Of a stretch of DNA of 64,000 nucleotides, positions 1 to 8,014 are shown piece after piece (within the stretch, counting starts at the first letter, position 1; each line of letters starts with the position of its first letter). The position numbers were made by a program, and so were the translations under genes. The DNA is from Actinacidiphila yanglinensis (GTDB lineage Bacteria > Actinomycetota > Actinomycetes > Streptomycetales > Streptomycetaceae), in the NCBI RefSeq assembly GCF_900107965.1, contig NZ_FNVU01000008.1:124001-188000 (forward strand). Direction: 5' to 3'. Below the pieces are notes generated by a model. That model saw nothing but the letters and a program-made list of their open reading frames with translations. It made no database searches and had not been told where the DNA came from.

Positions 1-2766
1 GGCGCACCCGCCCTGGTGCTCGACGAGCCCGGGGTCGCCGCCGGGCTGGCGGAACTGCGCGATCACGAGGTCGCGGACGCCGAGCGGACCCGGCCGCTCC
101 TGCCGGCCCACCCGGCCTACCTCATCTACACCTCGGGCTCGACCGGCACCCCGAAGGGCGTGCTGGCCACCCACGCCGGGGTCCCGGGCCTGGCCCGTCA
201 CCAGCGCGAGACGCTGGGCGCCGGCCCGGGCAGCAGGGTGCTCCAGGCGGCGTCGGTGGGTTTCGACGCGATGTTCTGGGAGCTGTGCCAGGCCCTGACG
301 TCGGGCGCGGCCCTGGTGCTGCCGGACGCCGGGCAGCCGCGCGTCGACGCCGTCATCGCCGCCCTGGCCGCCGAACCGCCGGTGACCCACGTGACGTTGA
401 CGCCCGCGGTGCTGGCCAGCATCCCGGTCGAGGCGATCCGCCCGGGCACCACGGTCGTCGTGGTCGGGGAGGCGGTCCCCGGCACGCTGGTGGACACCTG
501 GGCACCGGGACGCACCCTCGTCAACGCGTACGGGCCGACCGAGTTCACCGTGTGCGCGACGGCGGGCACCGCGCTGCACCCCGCCGGGGCGGCCTCGCCG
601 GCCCCGCCGATCGGCCGGCCGATCCGCGGCGCGCGGGCGCACGTGCTCGGGCCCGACCTGCCCCCGGCGCCGGTCGGGATGCCCGGCGAGCTGTACCTGT
701 CGGGTCGCGCGGTGGCCCGCGGCTACCTGCACCGGCCCGCGCTGACCGCGCAGCGGTTCGTGCCGGACCCGTTCGGGCCGCCCGGCGGGCGCATGTACCG
801 CACCGGGGACCTGGCCCGCTGGAACGACGACGGCACGCTGCAGTTCCTGGGCCGCGCCGACGACCAGGTGAAGGTGCGCGGCTTCCGGGTGGAGCTCGGC
901 GAGGTGGAGGCGGCCGTCGCCCAGCAGCCCGAGGTCGGCGCCGCGGTGGTGGTCCTGCGCGAGGACCGTCCCGGTGACCGGCGGCTCGCCGCCTACGTGG
1001 TCCCGGCGGACGAGCAGGGCGTCGATCCGGTGGCGCTGCGCCGCGCGCTGGCCGAGCGGCTGCCCCAGCACATGGTGCCGGCCGCCGTGGTGGTGCTCGA
1101 CGCGCTGCCGCTGACCGGCAACGGCAAGCTGGACCGGCGGGCGCTGCCCGTGCCGGACCTCGCCGGGGCGGGCGGGGGGCGGCCGCCGCGCTCGCTGACC
1201 GAGCAGACGCTCTGCGAGCTGGCCGCGGAGGTGCTCGGGGTCGACGCGGTCGGCGTCGACGACGATTTCTTCGACCTCGGCGGGCACTCGCTGCTGGCCA
1301 CCCGGCTGGTCGGCCGGGTCCGGGAGGTGCTGGGCGCCGAGTTGTCGGTGCGGCACGTCTTCGAGTCGCCGACCGTGGCCGGTCTGGCCGTGTGGCTGGC
1401 CGCCGGCGGACCGGCCGCGACCGGCCCAGGTGACCTGTTACCCGACCCGGACGAGCTGGCCGAGCTGGGCCCGGTGCTCGCCGAGCACCCCGATGTCGCC
1501 CGGGCCGCGGTCACGCTCACCGACGGCCGCCTGGTCGGCTACGCCGTCGCCGCGCCCGGCCGCCGGATCGATCCGGCGGCCCTGCGCGCGTACCTGGCCG
1601 GCGCCGCCTACCTCGGCGGGGTGCTGCGCGAACGGGCGGTGCCGGCCGCGGTGGTCGTTCTGGACGACCTGCCGTCGACCGGTGACGGCGCGGTCGACTG
1701 GAAGGCGCTGCCGGCCCCGAACGTCGAGCCGAGCCCGGCCGGCCGGGGGCCGCGCGAGCCGCGCGAGGAGTTGCTGTGCCACCTGTTCGCCGAGGCGCTG
1801 GCGCTCCCGGCCGTGGGCATCGACGACTCGTTCCTGGACCTGGGCGGCCACTCGCTGCTGGCGGCCCACCTCGTCGAGCGGGTCCGCGAGGTGCTCGGCG
1901 CGGAGCTGTCGGTCCGCGACGTGTACGAGGCGCCGACCGTGGCCGGGTTGGGCAAACGGGTGGGCGTGGGCAGCCAGCGGGACGCGTTGGGCGTGCTGCT
2001 GCCGCTGCGTGCCCACGGCGGGCGGGCCCCGCTGTTCTGCGTGCACCCGGGCGTCGGGCTCAGCTGGTGCTACGCCGGGCTGCTGCACGGCCTCGGCACC
2101 GGCTACCCCGTCCACGGCCTCCAGGCGCGCGGGCTGGACGGTCGGGGGACGCTGCCGGCGACCGTGCGGGAGATGGCCGCCGACTACCTGGAGCAGATCC
2201 TGCGGGTGCAGCCGGACGGCCCCTACCACCTGCTGGGCTGGTCCTTCGGCGGGCACGTCGCGCACACCCTGGCCACGATGCTGCAGGCCCGCGGTGAGCG
2301 GGTGGAGTTGCTGGCGGTGCTCGACAGCTACCCGGGGGTCGGCCCGGCGGACGGCCGCCCGCCGCAGGAGCCGGAGATGCTCGCCGAGCTGGTGCACTTC
2401 GTCGGCGGCACGCCCGCCGGCGGGGAGGAAGTGCCGGACCGGGCCGGGGTGGTGGCGGCGCTGGGGGTCGAGGGCGGGCCGCTGTCGGCTCTCGACGAGG
2501 CAAGCCGGCACGCAGTCGTGGAGGTCTTCCTCAACAACGCCCGGCTGATGCGCCAGCCGCCTGAGGCCGCGTTCGACGGGGACCTGCTGCTGTTCCGTGC
2601 GACGCGGGGCCGCCGGCCCGCCTCGGCGAACCGGGCGGCCTGGCGGCCCCACGTCACGGGGCTGATCGAGGAGCACGAGGTCGACTGCGAGCACCGTGAG
2701 ATGGCGCTGCCCGGCCCGCTCGCTCAGCTGGCCGGGGTCATCCGGCCCCGGGTGCGGGCGCGCTGA
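1..2766 (+). CDS. Nonribosomal peptide synthetase, C-terminal part (A-PCP-degenerate A_C-PCP-TE), 5' truncated by window
   Basis: The frame is open at base 1, so the protein begins upstream. Order seen: adenylation domain with A3 TSGSTGTPKG (130-159), A5 NAYGPTE, A7 YRTGD, A8 and A10 NGKLDRR (Lys codon 1126); carrier with LGGHSLL (Ser codon 1288); a second A-type C-terminal subdomain with no A core (about 1432-1720), whose A10-like stretch reads TGDGAVDWKALP, so the catalytic Lys is Ala; a second carrier (Ser codon 1852); and a type I thioesterase with GWSFGG (Ser codon 2242), Asp (codon 2323) and His (codon 2692). Aligned by eye to GrsA, the specificity residues read DAWTVVAVCK, close to the Phe code DAWTIAAICK; this needs software confirmation. 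The thioesterase marks this as the terminal NRPS of the line. Its 3' end overlaps the convergent halogenase gene by 29 bp. Confidence 0.95.
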   Translation, partial: GAPALVLDEPGVAAGLAELRDHEVADAERTRPLLPAHPAYLIYTSGSTGTPKGVLATHAGVPGLARHQRETLGAGPGSRVLQAASVGFDAMFWELCQALTSGAALVLPDAGQPRVDAVIAALAAEPPVTHVTLTPAVLASIPVEAIRPGTTVVVVGEAVPGTLVDTWAPGRTLVNAYGPTEFTVCATAGTALHPAGAASPAPPIGRPIRGARAHVLGPDLPPAPVGMPGELYLSGRAVARGYLHRPALTAQRFVPDPFGPPGGRMYRTGDLARWNDDGTLQFLGRADDQVKVRGFRVELGEVEAAVAQQPEVGAAVVVLREDRPGDRRLAAYVVPADEQGVDPVALRRALAERLPQHMVPAAVVVLDALPLTGNGKLDRRALPVPDLAGAGGGRPPRSLTEQTLCELAAEVLGVDAVGVDDDFFDLGGHSLLATRLVGRVREVLGAELSVRHVFESPTVAGLAVWLAAGGPAATGPGDLLPDPDELAELGPVLAEHPDVARAAVTLTDGRLVGYAVAAPGRRIDPAALRAYLAGAAYLGGVLRERAVPAAVVVLDDLPSTGDGAVDWKALPAPNVEPSPAGRGPREPREELLCHLFAEALALPAVGIDDSFLDLGGHSLLAAHLVERVREVLGAELSVRDVYEAPTVAGLGKRVGVGSQRDALGVLLPLRAHGGRAPLFCVHPGVGLSWCYAGLLHGLGTGYPVHGLQARGLDGRGTLPATVREMAADYLEQILRVQPDGPYHLLGWSFGGHVAHTLATMLQARGERVELLAVLDSYPGVGPADGRPPQEPEMLAELVHFVGGTPAGGEEVPDRAGVVAALGVEGGPLSALDEASRHAVVEVFLNNARLMRQPPEAAFDGDLLLFRATRGRRPASANRAAWRPHVTGLIEEHEVDCEHREMALPGPLAQLAGVIRPRVRAR

Positions 2767-4276
2767 TCGCGGTCTCCGGCTCGGGCTCCGGTTCCGGCTC
2801 CTGCCAGTACATGCTGTCGCCGGAGACCGTCAGCCGGTCGGGCCGGGCCCGCCAGCCCTCCTCGATGGTGCGCAGCAGCCGCTGGTGGTTGCCGTCGTCC
2901 AGCCGCAGGTGGTTGGGGTCGGGGTGGTGCTCGGTGGTGAACTCCTCGGTGCGGCCCTGCCAGAACGCCCGCATCGCGGCGTCCTCGTCGGGGCCGCGCC
3001 CGCGCGAGCGCGCCGCCGCGTCGGGGGCGCCGGGTCCGCCGTCCACCGGCGTGTACTCCCCCGCGCCCAGGCCGGCGGTGAGGTAGCTGAAGGAGTCGGC
3101 CTCCGAAGCGGTGCCGCCGGTCAGCTTCTTCGCGGTCCAGAAGTACGACGTCTCGTCCTGGTGGGTGTCGTAGACCGCCTTGAGGAACTCGTAGTACAGG
3201 TTGTACTCGCGGCGGTGGCGGAACTCGGCCTCGGCGAAGGCACGCTGCTCCTCGACCTGCCCGGCCAGCACGCTGTTGATGGAGCGCGCCGCCAGCAGCC
3301 CGCTGTACGTGGCCAGGTACACGCCGGTGGAGAACAGCGGGTCGACGAAGCAGGCCGCGTCGCCGACCAGCGCCATGCCGGGCCGCCAGAAGCGGGTGTT
3401 GCTGTACGAGTAGTCCTTGCGCACCCGCACCTCTCCGTACGGGCCCTCCGTCACCCGTCGCGCGTCGGTGAGGAAGTCGCTGATCATCGGGGACTCGCCG
3501 ATGAACTGGGTGAGCGCGGCCTCGCGGTCCTGCTGGATCTTGTCGACCATGTCGGCCGGCACCACGGCGCCCACGCTGGTCAGTTCGTCGGTCAGCGGGA
3601 TGTACCAGAACCAGCCGCCGCCGAAGGCCGCGCACAGGATGTTCCCGCGCAGCGGCGGGTCCATCCGCTTGCCACCCTCGAAGTACCCGAAGACGGCGAT
3701 GTTGCGGAAGTACTCGGCCAGTTCGCGGGTGCCGCCGACGTGCCGGCGGATGCGGCTGCTGTTGCCGGAGGCGTCCACGACGAACCGGGCGGTGACGGTG
3801 TGCTCGGCGCCGCCGGCGTCGGTGTACGTCACGCCGCGCACCCGGTCCGGGTCGGAGACGACGTCCTTGACGGCGCACTGCTCGCGCACGTCCACGCCGA
3901 GCCGCCGGGCGTTGTCCAGGAGGATCTTGTCGAACTTCATCCGCTCGACCTGGAACGCGTGGCGCCCGCGGTGGCTTGCGGTGGCGAAGGTGAAGGACCA
4001 CGGCTTCGGGCTGGCGCCCCACAGGAAGGTGCCGCCGGTCTTGGTCTGGAAGCCGGCCGCCTCCACCTCGTCGGCCACGCCGAGCAGCCCGCAGATCCAC
4101 TGCGTGGTCGACGGCAGCAGCGACTCGCCGATCTGGTACCGGGGAAAGGTCTCCTTCTCCAGCAGCAGCACCCGGCCGCCCTGCTTGGCGACGAAGGAGG
4201 CGACGGTGGAGCCGGCCGGCCCGCCGCCGACCACGACGACGTCGACGTCCGTGGACTCCCGATCGGGTTGGTTCAT
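2738..4276 (-). CDS. FADH2-dependent halogenase
   Basis: A 512-aa flavin-dependent halogenase. FADH2 and O2 form an enzyme-bound hypohalous acid that chlorinates or brominates an aromatic ring. Seen: the FAD GxGxxG motif GGGPAG at residues 17-22; Lys79 in KTGGTFLWG, matching the family's catalytic Lys79 of PrnA/RebH; and the halogenase signature WFWYIP at residues 222-227. The ATG start has GGAGAA 6 nt upstream. The last residues contain an (EP)4E run, and the 3' end overlaps the NRPS thioesterase end. It lies 26 bp after the P450 gene in the same operon. Halogenases of this sequence type often act on carrier-bound aromatic amino acids, which suits the neighbouring A-PCP protein; that substrate is inferred. 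No flavin reductase is in the window, so reduced FAD must come from elsewhere. Confidence 0.93.
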   Translation of the reverse strand: MNQPDRESTDVDVVVVGGGPAGSTVASFVAKQGGRVLLLEKETFPRYQIGESLLPSTTQWICGLLGVADEVEAAGFQTKTGGTFLWGASPKPWSFTFATASHRGRHAFQVERMKFDKILLDNARRLGVDVREQCAVKDVVSDPDRVRGVTYTDAGGAEHTVTARFVVDASGNSSRIRRHVGGTRELAEYFRNIAVFGYFEGGKRMDPPLRGNILCAAFGGGWFWYIPLTDELTSVGAVVPADMVDKIQQDREAALTQFIGESPMISDFLTDARRVTEGPYGEVRVRKDYSYSNTRFWRPGMALVGDAACFVDPLFSTGVYLATYSGLLAARSINSVLAGQVEEQRAFAEAEFRHRREYNLYYEFLKAVYDTHQDETSYFWTAKKLTGGTASEADSFSYLTAGLGAGEYTPVDGGPGAPDAAARSRGRGPDEDAAMRAFWQGRTEEFTTEHHPDPNHLRLDDGNHQRLLRTIEEGWRARPDRLTVSGDSMYWQEPEPEPEPETAISAPAPGAG

Positions 4277-4302
4277 GACGGTTTCTCCGTTCTGATGGGG
4301 GG

Positions 4303-5550
4303 TCAGGACGCGGCGGTCGCGCCCGGCTCCGGGACGAGGCGGACCGGCAGGGACTGCAGGCCGGACAGGATGCTGGAGTAGATCGGCTGCGCCGGGCCGA
4401 GCGGCTCGATGTCGGCGACCAGCCGCTGCAGCCCGTCGAGCACCGCCTCGATCTCCAGCCGCGCCAGGTAGTGGCCGAGGCAGAAGTGGGAGCCGAAGGC
4501 GAAGGTCAGGTGCTTGTTCGGGGAACGGTTGAGGTCGAAGCGGTCCGGGTCGGCGAAGACCTCGCCGTCGAAGTTCGCCGAGGAGATCCACACGCTGACC
4601 GCGTCGCCGGTGGCGAACCGCTCGCCGCCGATGCTCACGTCGCCGGTCACCGTACGGCCGCCGTGCAGGGACGGGTGGGTCCAGCGGAGCACCTCCTCCA
4701 CCGCGGTGGACATGTCCACCTCGCCCTTCTTCAGGGCGGCCCACTGGTCGGGGTTCTCCATGAGGGCGAGCAGGCCGCCGGTGATGGCGTGCCGGCCGGT
4801 CTCGTCGCCGCCGATCATCAGGCCGTAGCAGTTGGCCATCAACTCGGCGTCGGTCAGGTGCTCGCCGTCGATCCGGCTGCTCGCCAGCAGGCTCACCACG
4901 TCGTCGTGCTTGCCGTCGCGGCGGGTGGTGGCCAGGTCGGAGAAGTACAGCAGGATCTCGTTCTTCGCCGTCCAGCTGTCCTCGTAGGGGGCGTCGGCGT
5001 AGTCCGAACTCCAGGCGTGCGAGGTCAGGTCGAGCAGGTGCCTGCGGTCCTCGCGGGGGATCGCGAGCAGGTCGCAGATGGCGCCCAGCGGCACGTTGCC
5101 CGACACGTCGTGGGCGTAGTCGCACGGCCCCTTCTCGATCGCCTCGACCAGCAGCCGGTCCACCGTCACCTTCAGGGCCTGCTTGATCTCGTCCAGCATC
5201 CGGGGGGAGAACGCCCGCATGAGGATGTTGCGGATCTGCGCGTGCCGCTGGCCGTCGGTGACCGCCAGCATGGTGCCGGACGCCGAGTCGCCGCCGGTGA
5301 GGATCGTGGCGAGCGCGTTGCCGCCCTCGGTGGTGAACCGGTCCTTGCCCCGGTAGACGGTCATCGCGTCGGCGTAGCGGCTCACGACCCAGAAGCCGGG
5401 CCGCGACTCGCGGGGGGTGTGCCAGTAGACCGGCCGGTGGGCACGCAGGTGGCGCCACACCTCGCTGAGGTCGTACTCGGCGTGCAGCCGCGCGTCGGCC
5501 AGGTCGATGGCGTCGATGTCGTCCGGGGAGATCACCGGTCGGGTGTTCAC
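4303..5550 (-). CDS. Cytochrome P450, putative amino-acyl-carrier hydroxylase
   Basis: A 415-aa soluble bacterial P450. Seen: I-helix GGDET (residues 247-251, Thr251), the K-helix ExxR motif in EEVLR, and the heme loop FAFGSHFCLGHYLAR with Cys357 as thiolate ligand. The GTG start is preceded by GGAAGGAGCG. The gene sits between the A-PCP protein (34 bp upstream) and the halogenase (26 bp downstream) in one leftward operon. A P450 next to a free-standing A-PCP didomain is the classic arrangement for beta-hydroxylation of a carrier-bound amino acid (NovH/NovI and glycopeptide beta-hydroxytyrosine systems), so I infer oxidation of the tethered amino acid. Oxidation of the finished peptide is the alternative. 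Its ferredoxin partner is not in the window. Confidence 0.93.
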   Translation of the reverse strand: MNTRPVISPDDIDAIDLADARLHAEYDLSEVWRHLRAHRPVYWHTPRESRPGFWVVSRYADAMTVYRGKDRFTTEGGNALATILTGGDSASGTMLAVTDGQRHAQIRNILMRAFSPRMLDEIKQALKVTVDRLLVEAIEKGPCDYAHDVSGNVPLGAICDLLAIPREDRRHLLDLTSHAWSSDYADAPYEDSWTAKNEILLYFSDLATTRRDGKHDDVVSLLASSRIDGEHLTDAELMANCYGLMIGGDETGRHAITGGLLALMENPDQWAALKKGEVDMSTAVEEVLRWTHPSLHGGRTVTGDVSIGGERFATGDAVSVWISSANFDGEVFADPDRFDLNRSPNKHLTFAFGSHFCLGHYLARLEIEAVLDGLQRLVADIEPLGPAQPIYSSILSGLQSLPVRLVPEPGATAAS

Positions 5551-5584
5551 ACGTCGCTCCTTCCGTGCTGGCGGTGGGTGCCGT

Positions 5585-8014
5585 TCACCCGGTGGTCCTG
5601 GCGACCGAGGCGAGCGCCTCGATCGTCGGGTGGTTGATCAGGTCGCGCGGCGAGATCGACAGCCCGGCCCGGCGGGCCTCGCGGATCAGCACGATGGTGA
5701 GCATGCTGTTGCCGCCGAGCTTGAAGAAGTCGCTGTCGATGTCCACTTCGGGGATGCCGAGGACCTTCGCGAAGGACTCGGCGAGCGCAGTCTCCGTGGG
5801 GGTGCGCGGTGGCCGGCCCGCCGGGGCGGGGGCGGCCTTCGGCGCGGGGAGTGCGGCCCGGTCGAGCTTGCCGCTGGGCGTCAGCGGGAGGTCGTCCAGG
5901 TCCACGAACGCGGCCGGCACCATGTAGGGCGCCAGGAAGCGCTCGACGTGGCGGCGCAGGTCGTCCGGGTCGGGCGCGGCCCCGTCCTCGGGGACCAGGT
6001 ACGCCACGATCCGCGGCCCGCCGGGCTCCTCGTCGCGGACGACGGCGACCGCGCGGGCGACGCCGGGGTGACCGGCCACCGCGGCGGCCACCTCGCCGAG
6101 TTCGACCCGGTAGCCGCGGATCTTGACCTGGTCGTCGGCCCGGCCGTGGAAGGCCAGTGTCCCGTCCTGTCGCCAGGACATCAGGTCCCCGGTGCGGTAC
6201 ATCCGCCCGCCCGGCACGAACGGGTCGGCCACGAAGCGGGTGGTGGTGAGGCCGGGCCGGCGCAGGTAGCCGCGGGCGAGGCCGGAGCCGGCGACGTAGG
6301 CCTCGCCGACGACGCCGGGCGGGACCGGCCGCAGCCCGTCCGCGAGCACGTAGACCGACCGGCCGGTGATCGGGCCGCCGACCGGCGGCGGCTCGGAACC
6401 CGACAGCGGCTCGCTCATGGTGGCGCACACGGTCGCCTCGGTCGGGCCGTAGGCGTTGATGGTGCGGCGCCCGCCGGACCAGGTCGCGGCCAGTTCGGCG
6501 GGGCACGCCTCGCCCGCCATCACCAGGGTGCGCAGGCCCTTCAGCCGGGGTTCGGCGAGGCTGGCCACCGCGACGGGCGGCAGCACCGCGTGGCTGATCC
6601 GCTCGGCCAGCAGCACCCGTTCGAGTTCCTCGCCGGCCAGCGGCCCGGGCGGCGGGACGACCAGCGTCGCGCCGGCGGTGAAGGCCGCGACGAGTTCGGT
6701 GATGGACGCGTCGAAGCTGGGCGAGGCGAACTGCAGGACGCGGCTGTCCGGCGCGACCGCCATGCGCTCGACCTTCGCCGCCGCGAGCGAGGCCAGTCCC
6801 GCGTGGGTGACCACGACCCCCTTGGGGCGCCCGGTCGTGCCCGAGGTGTAGATGACGTAGGCCGGGTTGGCCGTCCGGCACGGCGGGATCGGGTTTCCGG
6901 CGGCGGACTCGTCGCGCAGGTCGGCGACGGTCCCGGGGTCGTCCAGCACGATCGGCTCGGGTCCGATCCCGGCCGGGGGCGCGGACCCGGCGGTCGTCAC
7001 GAGCAGCGCCGGCCGCGCGTCGGCCAGCATGAACGCGACGCGCTCGGCCGGGTAGTCGGGGTCCACGGGCAGGTAGGCGGCGCCCGCCCGGCCGACCGCG
7101 ACGATCGCCACGACCATCTCCACCGAGCGGGGCAGCACCAGCGCGACGATGTCCTCGGGACGGCAGCCGCGCCGCCGTAACAGGCGGGCCAGCCGGTCGG
7201 CGCGCTCGTCGAGTCGGGCGTACGTCAGCGTCTCGCCGTCCCCGACCAGCGCGGTGCGGTGCGGATGGTCGGCGGCCTGGCGGCGCACCACCTCGGCCAG
7301 GGAGACCGGGGCGGGCTCCTCGCCGGTGTCGTTCCACACGCCGAGCACCCGGTGGTGCTCGTCGCCGGTCAGCAGCGCGACGGTGCCGATCGGGCGGTCC
7401 GGGTCGTCGGCGAACCCTTCGAGCAGCCGGACCAGCAACTCCGCCGGCAGGTCGGTCCCGACGGCTCCCCGCGCGGTCACGCACAGCCGGGTCCGCGCTC
7501 CGGGATGCACCGTGCAGCGCACCGGCGCCCCGCCGGGCAGCGGGTCCGAGGACTGCGGGCCGGCCACCTCCAGCGCGGTGTCGAACAGCTCCCCCGACGG
7601 ATCGCTCCAGGCCGGCTCGTGGCCGGCCAGCCGGGACTGCTCGCCGGCCAGCTCCTCCGCCGCGGCGGCGAAGGAGGCCGCCGCCCGGTAGTGGAGCCGC
7701 ACCGGCAGCGCCGGGCCGCCGAAGACCACGTGCACGCCGCCGGTCAGCAGGCTGAGCACCGCTCCCCAGGCGACCCGCACGACCGACTCCAGGGCCAGCC
7801 CGCGCACCGCGCACTGCGCGGCCAGCCGGCCGCTGACCGCCTCGGACAGCTCCCGTTCGGTGCGTGCCGCTCCCGCCGGCCCACCCGCCCCGGCGGCGGA
7901 GGCCAGCACCGGTACCAGCAGGGTGGGTTCGTCCACCGCGGCCAGATACGCGTGCCAGGCCGCCTCGGCCGGCTGGGTGTCCCGCCCGGCGGCGTACGTG
8001 GTGGGCAGGGTCAT
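5585..8014 (-). CDS. Stand-alone adenylation-carrier protein with orphan condensation C-lobe
   Basis: An 809-aa protein that activates an amino acid as its adenylate and loads it on its own carrier. Residues about 15-215 resemble only the C-terminal half of a condensation domain, ending in the C-A linker (LLTGDEHH... WNDTGE); the HHxxxDG-bearing N-lobe is absent. An adenylation domain follows (A3 TSGTTGRPKG near residue 389, NAYGPTE, YRTGD, A10 SGKLDR) and then a carrier with LGGNSM (Ser770). By-eye specificity residues read DATVVAAVCK, an aromatic-type pattern. I chose the start at 8014: it forms an ATGA overlap with the upstream ligase stop and has GGGAG just upstream; an in-frame ATG at 8026 would add four residues. 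With the P450 and halogenase it would form an off-line station for modifying one amino acid before incorporation. Confidence 0.9.
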   Translation of the reverse strand: MTLPTTYAAGRDTQPAEAAWHAYLAAVDEPTLLVPVLASAAGAGGPAGAARTERELSEAVSGRLAAQCAVRGLALESVVRVAWGAVLSLLTGGVHVVFGGPALPVRLHYRAAASFAAAAEELAGEQSRLAGHEPAWSDPSGELFDTALEVAGPQSSDPLPGGAPVRCTVHPGARTRLCVTARGAVGTDLPAELLVRLLEGFADDPDRPIGTVALLTGDEHHRVLGVWNDTGEEPAPVSLAEVVRRQAADHPHRTALVGDGETLTYARLDERADRLARLLRRRGCRPEDIVALVLPRSVEMVVAIVAVGRAGAAYLPVDPDYPAERVAFMLADARPALLVTTAGSAPPAGIGPEPIVLDDPGTVADLRDESAAGNPIPPCRTANPAYVIYTSGTTGRPKGVVVTHAGLASLAAAKVERMAVAPDSRVLQFASPSFDASITELVAAFTAGATLVVPPPGPLAGEELERVLLAERISHAVLPPVAVASLAEPRLKGLRTLVMAGEACPAELAATWSGGRRTINAYGPTEATVCATMSEPLSGSEPPPVGGPITGRSVYVLADGLRPVPPGVVGEAYVAGSGLARGYLRRPGLTTTRFVADPFVPGGRMYRTGDLMSWRQDGTLAFHGRADDQVKIRGYRVELGEVAAAVAGHPGVARAVAVVRDEEPGGPRIVAYLVPEDGAAPDPDDLRRHVERFLAPYMVPAAFVDLDDLPLTPSGKLDRAALPAPKAAPAPAGRPPRTPTETALAESFAKVLGIPEVDIDSDFFKLGGNSMLTIVLIREARRAGLSISPRDLINHPTIEALASVARTTG

